Shown: positions 1 through 7,493 of the stretch, piece after piece
Numbering within the stretch: the stretch's first letter is position 1
How the letters are laid out: every line of letters starts with the position of its first letter
NCBI RefSeq assembly: GCF_002410825.1
Contig: NZ_DHOS01000039.1
Coordinates: 1 to 8,102, forward strand
Source of the DNA: Proteiniphilum sp. UBA5384
GTDB lineage: Bacteria > Bacteroidota > Bacteroidia > Bacteroidales > Dysgonomonadaceae
Length of the DNA: 8,102 nucleotides
Direction: 5' to 3'
Position numbers and translations under genes: made by a program
Notes under the pieces: model-generated
Databases searched by the model: none
Told to the model about the DNA's origin: nothing
What the model saw: the letters and a program-made list of their open reading frames with translations, nothing else

Positions 1-1
1 T

Positions 2-2956
2 ACGCTTGTTATTTCCTATGTGGGGTATCAGACTCGGGAAGTACCGGTTACAACCAATCCAAGAATTGTTTTAGTTCAGGATACCGAATTGCTGGATGAA
101 ATTGTTGTTACGGCGTTAGGCTTAACCAGAGAGAAGAAGACTCTGGGATATGGCGTAACATCAGTATCAGGCGATGAAATTTCAAATGCAAAGACACTCA
201 ATCCCATGTCTGCTTTACAAGGCAAAGTTGCTGGATTGGATGTGTCAGCGGCTCCGAATCCCGGTGGTACACAAAATGTTGCAATACGTGGTTTCAGTTC
301 TTTTGGGAATAACCAGCCCTTATATGTAGTAGATGGTGTACCAATTACCAATGCTCAGAACCGTTCCGGAAGTGATCTGAACTCACAAGTCGATTTTGGA
401 TCAGGTATTAATGCTCTGAATCCGAATGATATTGAAAATATTACTGTTTTGAAAGGCTCGGCGGCCTCTGCTTTATATGGTTCTCGTGCCGCTCAGGGTG
501 TGATCATGATCACAACCAAATCAGGAAAAAACACCAACGGTAAACTCAATGTTTCCTACGACGGGAGTATGACAGTTCAGGAAGTTGGGCGTATTCCTAC
601 TGAGCAGACTATGTTTGGTCAGGGATGGAGTGGAGATCGCGCATTGGACGAGAATGGAAACTGGGGAGCTCGTTTTGATGGAAAAGAACGGGTTTGGGGT
701 AATATTGTTGATAACAGTCAACAGCTTAAACCATACGTTTATCTGAACAACCGTATACGTGACTTTTATGATTATGGGATCGGTTATAATAACGCCGTAT
801 CTTTAACAGGTGGAAACGAAAAAACCCAATTTCATGCATCCGTTTCTCAAAACAGTATTGATGGTCCTATCCCTACGAATGATGACTCTTATAAACGCTA
901 TACTATAGCGTCCAATGCTTCTCATAAAGCCAATAAGTTATTAGTAAGTACATCTATTAACTTCAGCTCTGAGAAAAATGAGGCTTCTCCCACCGGTCAG
1001 GACAATTCAATTTATCGCTCTCTGAACGAAATTGCGACTGATATATCTATTGTTGATCTAAAAGACCTTAATAACAAATTCAATAATGTAGATAATTATT
1101 TTACTCCTTACGGAATGAATCCTTATCACATTTTAGATATTAAGGAAGCGGTTCAGAACAAATACAAGTTTTTTGGTAAATTTCAATTGGACTATGACTT
1201 TTTAGAGAACCTGAAATTGACCTATCGTTTTGGTGGGGATTACGAACAGACAATTGCAGATACACATTTTGATGCTATTGTATTTACTCCCGGCTCTCCT
1301 AACGATGGATCATCCAACGCTAGTCCTGGCTCTTATGCTCAGACAAGAAGACAGAGAATTCAAGTGAACCATGATTTGATTCTAAATTATAATGAACGGT
1401 TTGGCGACTTTTCCTTGAATGCAATAGCTGGTGCAAACACGAACGAGCAGTCGTATAATGCTATAGGAGGAGAAATCACCTCGATAGATATACCAGGTTT
1501 TTATGACTTTACAAATTCTTTAACCCCTGCTACGGCCATACAATCATCAAATCTTTATCGTCTGTGGGGTATGTATTTGAATGCTGATATCGGATTTCGC
1601 GACTATCTTTACTTAACGTTGACAGGAAGAAATGACTATTCATCTACCTTGCCGTTAGGAAAGAACTCATACTTCTATCCGAGTGCCATGTTGAGTTTTA
1701 TAGCCACTGATTATTTGAAAACAAAAGATATTGATACTGGCGTTCTTGATTTTGCAAAGCTAAGGCTTTCTTATGGACGTACAGGTAAAGATGCTGGTTT
1801 ATATGCAGTTTATGACAGACTTGTTGCCGCTGAAATTACAAATCCTGGATTTCCGAGTGTAGATAATTTAACTTTTCCTTTAGGAGGTATCAACTCTTAC
1901 ACAGTGTCTAATACGGCCGGAAATATAAATTTAGCTCCTGAGTTGACAGATGAGTTTGAAGTTGGAGCAGATCTAGCATTCTTTAATCATCGCGTTGGTT
2001 TGGAATTTTCGTACTACAATAAATTTACAAATGGATTAATTGCTACTTTACCTATTGATCCTACAACTGGTTATACCGCTCAAATAGCAAATTTAGGAGA
2101 TGTTAAGAACCAAGGTGTTGAGATGCTTGTAAACGTTGTTCCTATAAAGACAAATGATTTCACCTGGGATATTTCCTATAACTTTACCAAAAACTACAAC
2201 AATGTAGAGAGTCTAGATGTGCCGGAAGTATTTTTAGGAGGATTTGGTGGCATAGGTATTTATGCTGTTGAAGGAAAACCTATCGGGCAATTCAAATCAC
2301 AAAAGGCCCTCAAGGTAACGGTAGATGGAATTGAAAGCACAGTAGTAGACGGAAACGGTAACCCACAACCAACTCCTGATGATGTGTTTTTGGGAAAAGA
2401 CATCAACGAGAAATATCGCATGGGTTTAACGAATACCTTTACCTATAAAGGACTTTCACTCTCTGGAACATTCGATTACAGGTTCGGTGGTTATATTTAT
2501 AGCTATACGAAAGATTATATGCATTGGGTGGGAAGCGGACCCGAAACAGTTTATAATGAACGTAATCCGTTCATAATTCCAAATTCTGTGATAGATAATG
2601 GAGACGGAACGTACAGTGAGAATACCATACCGGTGAATCCCACAGCTTTACATACATTTTATAGTAATGGAGGATTTGATTACACTGATTTTGCTGTGAT
2701 TGATCGTTCTTACTTGAAATTGAGGAATGTAAGCTTGGCATATCAATTGCCACAGCGTTTTGCGAATAGTCTCAAAGTAAATAGCGTGCGTGCCTCATTT
2801 ACCGCATCTAATATCTTGCTTTGGACTCCAGCCGAAAATCAATACATAGACCCTGAGATTACTACGTTTGGAAACAATATCGCTGCTCGTTTTGGTGAAT
2901 TTGGTACAACACCACCCTATCAGACTTATGTATTTGGTTTAAGTATTTCATTTTAA
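2..2956 (+). CDS. SusC-like TonB-dependent outer-membrane transporter (5' end outside window)
   Basis: This is the TonB-dependent beta-barrel transporter of a SusC/SusD uptake pair; it moves a bound nutrient across the outer membrane using TonB/ExbBD energy. The reading frame is open to the window edge (T-L-V-I-S-Y-V-G-Y-Q...), which matches the end of the carboxypeptidase-regulatory-like N-terminal domain, so the GTG at 20 is not a true start; the signal peptide and roughly 100 residues are missing. The family signature LDEIVVTALGL is at about 92-124. The plug domain follows, with LQGKVAGLDV, RGFSSFG, PLYVVDGVPI and then NPNDIENITVLKGSAASALY ending near 505. The remainder is barrel, ending in YVFGLSISF with a terminal Phe, as usual for outer-membrane barrels. 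About 985 codons are present, intact, with no stop or frameshift. It is followed after 21 bases by its SusD partner. The substrate cannot be read from the sequence. Confidence 0.96.
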   Translation, partial: TLVISYVGYQTREVPVTTNPRIVLVQDTELLDEIVVTALGLTREKKTLGYGVTSVSGDEISNAKTLNPMSALQGKVAGLDVSAAPNPGGTQNVAIRGFSSFGNNQPLYVVDGVPITNAQNRSGSDLNSQVDFGSGINALNPNDIENITVLKGSAASALYGSRAAQGVIMITTKSGKNTNGKLNVSYDGSMTVQEVGRIPTEQTMFGQGWSGDRALDENGNWGARFDGKERVWGNIVDNSQQLKPYVYLNNRIRDFYDYGIGYNNAVSLTGGNEKTQFHASVSQNSIDGPIPTNDDSYKRYTIASNASHKANKLLVSTSINFSSEKNEASPTGQDNSIYRSLNEIATDISIVDLKDLNNKFNNVDNYFTPYGMNPYHILDIKEAVQNKYKFFGKFQLDYDFLENLKLTYRFGGDYEQTIADTHFDAIVFTPGSPNDGSSNASPGSYAQTRRQRIQVNHDLILNYNERFGDFSLNAIAGANTNEQSYNAIGGEITSIDIPGFYDFTNSLTPATAIQSSNLYRLWGMYLNADIGFRDYLYLTLTGRNDYSSTLPLGKNSYFYPSAMLSFIATDYLKTKDIDTGVLDFAKLRLSYGRTGKDAGLYAVYDRLVAAEITNPGFPSVDNLTFPLGGINSYTVSNTAGNINLAPELTDEFEVGADLAFFNHRVGLEFSYYNKFTNGLIATLPIDPTTGYTAQIANLGDVKNQGVEMLVNVVPIKTNDFTWDISYNFTKNYNNVESLDVPEVFLGGFGGIGIYAVEGKPIGQFKSQKALKVTVDGIESTVVDGNGNPQPTPDDVFLGKDINEKYRMGLTNTFTYKGLSLSGTFDYRFGGYIYSYTKDYMHWVGSGPETVYNERNPFIIPNSVIDNGDGTYSENTIPVNPTALHTFYSNGGFDYTDFAVIDRSYLKLRNVSLAYQLPQRFANSLKVNSVRASFTASNILLWTPAENQYIDPEITTFGNNIAARFGEFGTTPPYQTYVFGLSISF

Positions 2957-2977
2957 TAACCAATAAATAATAGAATT

Positions 2978-4489
2978 ATGAAACGTAAATTATTAATAAT
3001 ATTTTCTGCTATTATCACGCTATTCACTGCAGTTAGTTGCAATGACTGGCTTGATGTAAACCACGACCCGAACGCATTGGAGCAGATTCCTGATGCCAAA
3101 GTTTTATTGCCAGCTGCAGAAATCGGTGTGGCCAATAATCTGATGGGATGGGATTTTGGATTTGCAGGAGCATTCTGGGTAGAGTACTGGACACAGTCGT
3201 ATACTGCTTCTCAGTTTAAATCGCTTACTGAATATCTACCGCAGGAATTCAACACAACATATCAGTCGTTGATGCGCGAACCATTAACTGATTTGAAGAG
3301 AATTAAGACAATGACGGCTGAAGACGAAAATAGAGGTTACTACTTTGTTGCAGAAGCTTTATCCATTTTTACCTGGCAGATCATCACGGATGTCTGGGGT
3401 GATATGCCCTATTTTGAAGCTTTGAGAGGTGATGAGGGACTTCTCCATCCGGTTCAGGATAAAGGTCAGGATATTTATGCCGATTTAATGAAACGTGTTG
3501 ATGCATTGCTTGATATTGATTTAAATAATTCTTTTATAGATTCGAAGTTCGATTATATTTATGAAGGAGATTTGGATGCTTGGTACCGCTTTGCAAATTC
3601 ATTAAAATTAAAGTTAATGCTTCGTCTTTCCGAGACGCCTCAATACAATAACGGTACAGTTTTAAGTTTTATTCAAAGTGCTGATTTACTTCTGTCGAGT
3701 GCTAAAATACCCGGTACGGTCTGGAATGATGCTATGGAGGGAAAACGCCACCCGATGAGAGAGTTTGAGGCGGGTGGTGCTAATTATTTTTCTACCAATG
3801 TTATAGCTTCAAAAAACTTTATAGACTATTTAAACATAAATGCAGACCCTCGACTGACAAAACTTTTCACGGGAACGAAAGGAGCTTTTTACGGCGACTT
3901 TGATTCCAAAGAAGACTCTGATGCCAATGGTACCACTGATGACAAAGAAGCTTATGCAAAGGTTGTTTTTGCCCCGAATATGGATTTAATGCTAATGTCT
4001 GATTGGGAGGTGAATTTTTACATTGCAGAGGTCTATGCACGTGCGTCTCAGAATGTGCAAGCTAAGAATTATTATGAAAAAGGGGTAACTGCTTCATTAA
4101 ATCAACATGGTATTACCGATACCAACATTATTGAATCAGGGTATGCGGCTTGGGTGACTGGCACGGTAGAACAAAATATTAAACAAATAGCCATGCAAAA
4201 ATGGGTTGCAAATGCTAATTACCAGCATATTGAATCTTTTTTGGAAAGAAATAGGACCAAATATCCTTCCGTAAATGAGATCAATATTGAGGCAAATAGA
4301 CGAGCAGCTTTTGAAAATTTTCCTGTTGGTGACTTAACAATTTCAGTTAAGGGTAGAGCTTTATTGAATGGAAACTTACCCGCCTCTCCTTTATATCCCA
4401 ATTCTTATATTTTCAGAAACACAAATGCTCCTGAGCAGAAAGCAAATGTGGGGCAAAAGGTATGGTGGAATGTAAAAGCAGGCAAGTAA
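2978..4489 (+). CDS. SusD/RagB-family nutrient-binding outer-membrane lipoprotein (SusD_2 type)
   Basis: This is the surface lipoprotein that caps the SusC barrel and binds the imported ligand. The 503-residue length is normal for the family. An N-terminal signal peptide (KRK, then a hydrophobic stretch) ends in the lipobox TAVSC, placing the lipidated Cys at residue 21; the mature start CNDWLDVNHDPN is typical. The SusD_2 character (as opposed to classical SusD) is suggested by the NSLKLKLMLRLS helix near residues 207-218, FLERNRTKYPSV near 416-427 (the position of the family's RRTGYP-like motif), and the C-terminal LPASPLYPNS segment near 466-475. The ATG start is preceded by an AT-rich leader with no Shine-Dalgarno sequence, as is usual in Bacteroidetes. 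It sits 21 bases after the SusC gene and is surely co-transcribed with it. The family call is firm; the substrate (glycan, peptide or other) is unknown, and SusD_2 pairs are often found without glycoside hydrolases. Confidence 0.95.
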   Translation: MKRKLLIIFSAIITLFTAVSCNDWLDVNHDPNALEQIPDAKVLLPAAEIGVANNLMGWDFGFAGAFWVEYWTQSYTASQFKSLTEYLPQEFNTTYQSLMREPLTDLKRIKTMTAEDENRGYYFVAEALSIFTWQIITDVWGDMPYFEALRGDEGLLHPVQDKGQDIYADLMKRVDALLDIDLNNSFIDSKFDYIYEGDLDAWYRFANSLKLKLMLRLSETPQYNNGTVLSFIQSADLLLSSAKIPGTVWNDAMEGKRHPMREFEAGGANYFSTNVIASKNFIDYLNINADPRLTKLFTGTKGAFYGDFDSKEDSDANGTTDDKEAYAKVVFAPNMDLMLMSDWEVNFYIAEVYARASQNVQAKNYYEKGVTASLNQHGITDTNIIESGYAAWVTGTVEQNIKQIAMQKWVANANYQHIESFLERNRTKYPSVNEINIEANRRAAFENFPVGDLTISVKGRALLNGNLPASPLYPNSYIFRNTNAPEQKANVGQKVWWNVKAGK

Positions 4490-4517
4490 ATAAGTACAAA
4501 CTTTCAAATATGAGATT

Positions 4518-5183
4518 ATGAAAATATATAAATATAGTTTGATTTTAGTTTCCGTTCTATTCTTATTCGCTTGTGAAAAGGAGACGGAAGGAATATCCCG
4601 TGTCACATTTTATACAGACCTACAATTAAAAGGCCCTGCTGAAATGTCTGTAAAACAGGGTGAGGCCTATGTGGAGCCAGGATATATTGCGATTGAAAAT
4701 GACGAAGATGTAACAGATAAAGTTCAAGTTAACGGAAGTGTAAATACGAATACACCCGGAGCATACAGACTATCATACGTTGCTACCAATTTAGATGGTT
4801 TCAAGAAAACCGTGGATCGATTGGTGTTTGTTGTTCCCAGCAACGTCTCAACTGCTGATGTAACCGGAACGTACAAGGGACAGCGTGTTGGTCGCGCAGA
4901 AGCAGCCGATGCTTGTGTTATCACTTCTCTTTCTAACGGAGTTTTTAAAGCAACTGATTTTTTTGGTGGATTTTATAATTTAGTTGTCGGTTACGGATCT
5001 GCCTATAGGTTATTAACCTATTTTTATATCACACCGGATAATGAAGTGAAAGCTTTGTCAACAAACTCTCCATGGGGACCATGGGAAGTTAGAAATGGTA
5101 TCTATAAGCCATTGACAAATGTTTTTACACATACTGTCTATCAAGATGGGTTTAGTTTTAACGTTATATTAACAAAACAATAA
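4518..5183 (+). CDS. DUF5012 / BT_2262-type lipoprotein with Ig-like domain
   Basis: This is a 221-residue lipoprotein, probably a surface accessory binding protein of the SusC/D complex. The signal peptide (KIYKY, then a hydrophobic run) ends in the lipobox LFAC, with Cys19 lipidated; the following EKETE is acidic, as in Bacteroidetes surface-export signals. Residues about 28-106 look like the Ig-like DUF5011/DUF5012 fold: AEMSVKQGEAYVEPGYIA, DVTDKVQVNG and TPGAYRLSYVATNLDG are the characteristic 'immutable order, return to motion' strands also seen in Cry22-type Ig repeats. A second domain (about 112-221) starts STADVTGTYKGQR and is rich in aromatic residues and beta strands, resembling the C-terminal domain of BT_2262-like proteins. 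That assignment comes from memory of the family, with no search run. It lies 28 bases after susD in the same operon. No catalytic motif is visible. The exact function is not known for this family. Confidence 0.83.
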   Translation: MKIYKYSLILVSVLFLFACEKETEGISRVTFYTDLQLKGPAEMSVKQGEAYVEPGYIAIENDEDVTDKVQVNGSVNTNTPGAYRLSYVATNLDGFKKTVDRLVFVVPSNVSTADVTGTYKGQRVGRAEAADACVITSLSNGVFKATDFFGGFYNLVVGYGSAYRLLTYFYITPDNEVKALSTNSPWGPWEVRNGIYKPLTNVFTHTVYQDGFSFNVILTKQ

Positions 5184-5194
5184 TGCAATTAAAT

Positions 5195-5866
5195 ATGAAA
5201 AAAATTGGATTTTACGTTATAATGGCATCATTGATGTTGGGTTTTACATCTTGTTTTGAAGAATTGGATAACTGGGAAAGTGAAACGTTTGAATATTCCG
5301 GTAGATTTGTCTTCAAGCTGATGAGTGAAGATATGCAAGATACATATGTAGATTATGATGGATATGAAATTCAGATCTACAATACCGCTGAAAATGTATC
5401 GAATGTTGTCTGGATGGATGACCACGGTGACATCTTTCCTTTGAAAAATAAATTCGAACTTACAGGTAATGCATCATCATTTAAATCGGTAACGGAAGAT
5501 TTTACAAAATTATCCAACAATATTTATTCTACAGATGATTTGCCTACTCCTGCACCAACGGCCGCTGGGCAAACAATAACGGAAGATGAAAAAGGGTATA
5601 TAAGAGCTTCAATATTGGAAGGGAAAATTATACCAGGAGCTGCCACAAGTATAGGAGGAAATGCTTCTGATAGTTTATACGTAAAAATTAAACTTTACAG
5701 TGGTACCGCTACATACACCAGTTATGAGGTGCCAGAAGCATTAAGAGCCGACCCTAAGGTTCCCGAATTCAAATGGCGCTTTACATCTGCGACTCATGAT
5801 CCAGAGATGGATGAAATATATGTTATCGGTGGATACAGATATACAGGAATGCCTGAGGATAATTGA
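5195..5866 (+). CDS. Lipoprotein resembling the PF12888 lipid-binding putative hydrolase family
   Basis: This is a small exported lipoprotein, last in the operon. I prefer the ATG at 5195 because it gives a standard signal peptide (MKKIGFYVIM...) with lipobox GFTSC and Cys20. An in-frame ATG at 5183 overlaps the upstream stop (TAATG), would add MQLN in front and could allow translational coupling. The mature start CFEELDNWE is acidic, consistent with surface export. Family resemblance: FEYSGRFVFKL near the start, DGYEIQIYNTAENVSNVVWM (the 'YN-T-...-N-MW-DD' region, continuing into DDHGDIFPLKNKF), ILEGKIIPGAA, DSLYVKIKL, and a C-terminal IYVIGGYRYTGMPED that matches the usual '..YVISGHRRTGF.ED' ending. 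Despite the Pfam name, no hydrolase active site is evident, so a ligand-binding role is likelier. About 224 residues are normal for the group. Its neighbours (SusC, SusD_2 and DUF5012) are frequent partners of this family. Confidence 0.78.
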   Translation: MKKIGFYVIMASLMLGFTSCFEELDNWESETFEYSGRFVFKLMSEDMQDTYVDYDGYEIQIYNTAENVSNVVWMDDHGDIFPLKNKFELTGNASSFKSVTEDFTKLSNNIYSTDDLPTPAPTAAGQTITEDEKGYIRASILEGKIIPGAATSIGGNASDSLYVKIKLYSGTATYTSYEVPEALRADPKVPEFKWRFTSATHDPEMDEIYVIGGYRYTGMPEDN

Positions 5867-5888
5867 TTTGATAAATATAGATTTTAAA

Positions 5889-5923
5889 CGAGAGGTTGTT
5901 CTTTTTTGTGAGACAACCTCTTG
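5889..5923 (+). terminator. Hairpin terminator closing the SusC/D operon
   Basis: Inverted arms CGAGAGGTTGT (5889-5899) and ACAACCTCTTG (5913-5923) pair over 11 positions with one G-U wobble, around a 13-base T-rich loop. It begins 22 bases after the last stop codon. The following sequence, TTTCATATAC, is only a weak T-tract, so termination by this hairpin is likely but may be leaky; it could equally act as an mRNA 3' stabiliser. The sequence style (AGGTTGT...ACAACCTCT) is common at Bacteroidales gene ends. Confidence 0.7.
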
Positions 5924-6048
5924 TTTCATATACACTAAATTTATTCTAATAATATGGTAATCAGCGACTTCGTATGATCCTTCGTTGCTTTTGGTGGTCT
6001 TGAAAAGTATTACAATTTTATGTTAAATGTCATAAAGTCAGAAGAGTA

Positions 6049-6068
6049 GTAAGCATTGGGTGATGTCC
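6049..6068 (+). repeat. IS66 terminal inverted repeat, tnpC-proximal end
   Basis: The plus strand reads GTAAGCATTGGGTGATGTCC here. It lies 25 bases beyond the stop that ends the tnpC remnant and is inverted relative to the end at 7493. It shares GTAAG, ATT and the following G, plus a later GTCC before a T-rich stretch. Position and orientation fit IS66; the decay leaves some doubt about the exact outer base. Confidence 0.6.
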
Positions 6069-6093
6069 TTATTTGATTCTATGATCTCATGGT

Positions 6094-6720
6094 TTATGAA
6101 AGTGGACTTTCAAAAACCTCCAAAACATTCGGGGACGAAATGGAGCTTTTAGGCGTTTCTCTTGGAGTGGTTACCAGTAGTAGTTCTGCAAGTTTTTTGG
6201 TGTAGTCTTCGTCATAATCGTGGATATGACACAGCATGTAAGCCATTTAGTTACGGAAATTCGCATCGGCAGCCTTGCAACATCCTAGCAGTATCCTCGG
6301 CAGCGTCAAGATTACCGCAAAAAAGGTAATTTTTCCTTTCCGAGCCAGGTCTCTCCGGTTTTTTTTGTCAGGTTATTCTCTATGCGATACTTGCCTTCAG
6401 ATGGTACCGCTTAATCGGTGATAAATCTCAGGAGTATACTTTATCGCGTTCACTATCGGACTCTTTATATTCACGCATCAACTACTTTTCAAAGACAACC
6501 ATGATAGGGTAAGCGAGACTTTCTCTGACTCCGGTCCTTTGCTCATAGGAAAGGTTCTGTCATCAGCTTCCTCATCCACTTCATGGAGAAAACCGATTTG
6601 TTTAAGCGCATACTCCACCGTAAACCACCGATAAAATACACATTTTAGCGTAAATAGTTTTTTTCGATCTTTGCCGACAATGCTGACAAACGCACTTTTA
6701 TGAAACCTGTAAGCAAAGAA
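6094..6720 (-). pseudogene. tnpC: IS66 tnpC transposase remnant (C-terminal part, multiply frameshifted)
   Basis: The DDE transposase of the IS66 element survives only as its C-terminal third, spread over several frames. In order: GKDRKKLFTL to VEYALKQIGFLHEVDEEADD (about 6670-6560); MVVFEK, a stop, then LMREYKESDSERDKVYS (6502-6431); GKYRIENNL and GETWLGKEKLPFLR (6395-6315); NLDAAEDTARML; and CKAADANFR to MAYMLCHIHDYDEDYTKKLA (6291 onward), ending at TAA 6094. These line up with the family's 'AEYALKQIG', 'YRIDNN.IENAIRPLALGRKNYLF', 'DAAE' and 'CCKAADANFREWM...HIHDYDEDY..DLAELLP' blocks; the last acidic catalytic region therefore lies in wreckage. Two conserved Trp codons have become stops (TAG at 6484-6482, TAA at 6249-6247). 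The N-terminal two thirds are absent. It is non-functional. Confidence 0.85.
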
Positions 6721-6759
6721 GAATTTCCGGTGATATAGTAATGCCAACAAAATAGAGGG

Positions 6760-7089
6760 TTAAGTATCAAAGATTTTTGCGCGAACGAACCTTACACTGT
6801 CTCCAGTTTTCACTACTTGAAAACCAAGATCGGACTCACCCGGCCCTACAACAATAATGTACCGGATGCACCTACGAGCATGTCGGCCCTCATCAGCGTA
6901 AACTTGCCCGTAAAAACCCCTGTAAGTTAACCGGTTTCATCCTCGCGCAACAGCCAGGGAGAGACCAGGATAAACTCCCGGGAGGCATCCAGGTCAGCTT
7001 CATTGACAGTGCCCAGGCAGAGATCGCAGTGATTTTACTGAATTAAATCTGTTTAGGCCGTGTTCTGCCTGACTGACTTATGCGCTATT
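6760..7089 (-). other. Unassigned GC-richer segment with broken coding remnants, inside the IS66 remnant
   Basis: This stretch occupies the place where the 3' part of tnpB and most of tnpC should be, but I cannot read either there. Bases 6841-7020 contain 99 G+C of 180 (55%), clearly above the AT-rich neighbours. Minus-strand frames give protein-like pieces: LCLGTVNEADLDASREFILV then SPWLLREDETG; LTGVFTGKFTLMRADMLVGA; and VVGPGESDLGFQVVKTGD then SVRFVRAKIFD, in alternating frames. They could be one frameshifted domain. A faint resemblance to the Ig-like DUF4469 domain at the C-terminus of some Bacteroidetes HU-like proteins is only a guess. No intact ORF over 50 codons is convincing here. Confidence 0.4.
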
Positions 7090-7137
7090 GGAAACGGGTA
7101 AAGCCTGTAGCGCATCGTAGCGTTTAGATTGAACATG
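7090..7137 (-). pseudogene. tnpB: IS66 tnpB 5' remnant (first 16 codons)
   Basis: ATG at 7137 reads MFNLNATMRYRLYPFP, the conserved N-terminus of IS66 TnpB (usual form MF.L....R..LYP.PTDMRK...). It starts only a few bases after the tnpA stop, as in complete IS66 elements. The expected continuation (TDMRKSF and so on, about 100 more codons) is absent; beyond about 7090 the sequence no longer resembles TnpB in any frame I tried. Confidence 0.72.
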
Positions 7138-7139
7138 GC

Positions 7140-7427
7140 TTATTTGGTCAAGAGTATTAGTAAACGCAGATGAGCCGAATCCGCCCTCATGAGGACACGT
7201 ACTTTAATGCCATTGGGATAAACTATTTCGAGAACATTCCCCGGAGAGGTAACATGCTCCGGAATCGTTTACTGGTGGACATTCTCTCTGATTAGTGATG
7301 ATGGATTAGAACCGGTAAAACAATCGACACGAATCATGAAGATTGCCCTCTCCTGTAGTTATACTCTCGCAATCTCTTCTGTCAGTAATAAAACAAAGAT
7401 TTCCTCAAATTTCTTTAATGTCCACAT
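7140..7427 (-). pseudogene. tnpA: IS66 tnpA (accessory ORF A) remnant
   Basis: The start ATG at 7427 reads MWTLKKFEEIFVLLLTE, followed in the next frame by RLRE, as in the IS66 OrfA N-terminus (helix-turn-helix accessory protein needed for transposition). A stop and frameshifts break the middle. The last 40 codons (7259-7140) are again in one frame: EHVTSPGNVLEIVYPNGIKV, then RVLMRADSAHLRLLILLTK and a TAA. This is the classic C-terminal pattern '...V-EI-YPNG-.-.-V....L..LI.L' of the protein. The total span (about 96 codons) is close to normal, so decay is by small indels and substitutions and not by large deletion. It is non-functional. Confidence 0.8.
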
Positions 7428-7469
7428 ATTTTTTGCGGGCAAATATAGCAAGGATTAGAAGTTAAAATA

Positions 7470-7493
7470 GGACAGGGTCTAACAAATACTTAC
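7470..7493 (-). repeat. IS66 terminal inverted repeat, tnpA-proximal end
   Basis: On the minus strand from 7493 downward the sequence begins GTAAGTATTTGTTAGACCCT. The first 11 bases agree at 9 positions with the opposite end at 6049 (GTAAGCATTGG), and GTAAG is the canonical start of IS66 ends. The base just outside it (7494) is the last readable base of the interrupted IS256 transposase gene, which independently supports the boundary. Confidence 0.7.

Larger units (their letters stand above)
6049..7493 (-). mobile_element. Degenerate IS66-family insertion sequence
   Basis: A decayed IS66-type element of about 1.45 kb lies on the minus strand. A complete IS66 is normally about 2.5 kb, so roughly 1 kb is gone. 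In transcription order it has an end starting GTAAGTATTTG (7493 downward), a tnpA remnant, the first 16 codons of tnpB, an unassigned GC-richer segment, the C-terminal part of tnpC, and an opposite end starting GTAAGCATTGG (6049 upward). The gene order tnpA-tnpB-tnpC and the GTAAG-type ends are IS66 hallmarks. None of the three genes is intact: stops and frameshifts occur every few dozen bases. No 8-base target duplication survives: 6041-6048 reads gaagagta and 7494-7501 reads agaccttc. The element appears to sit inside an IS256-family transposase gene. Confidence 0.83.

Noticed and set aside
76..721. Minus-strand open frames opposite the SusC gene, and similar ones opposite the other operon genes
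   Set aside because: They are antisense shadows of intact, well-recognised proteins; they have no family signatures or sensible start context.
4510..4521. Three-codon upstream ORF (ATGAGATTATGA) overlapping the DUF5012 gene start
   Set aside because: So short an opening in AT-rich sequence is expected by chance, with no evidence of a regulatory role.
5741..5935. Minus-strand 64-codon frame spanning the operon terminator
   Set aside because: It runs antisense through the last lipoprotein gene and the hairpin; it has no recognisable protein features.
6478..6750. A 90-codon minus-strand open frame that could be called a hypothetical protein
   Set aside because: Its middle (VEYALKQIGFLHEVDEEADD) is a piece of IS66 TnpC, and the rest runs into other frames of the same pseudogene; it is not an independent gene.
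6781..6900. GroES-like motif (VVGPGESD ... VVKTGDSVRF) on the minus strand
   Set aside because: It has only a superficial likeness to the VAVGPG...VKVGD.V.F pattern; the rest of the co-chaperonin is absent and the frame is broken at both sides.
6760..7089. Assignment of the GC-rich segment to a HU-like/DUF4469 gene
   Set aside because: The resemblance relies on stitching frames by eye and is too weak to name; kept only as a hypothesis to test.
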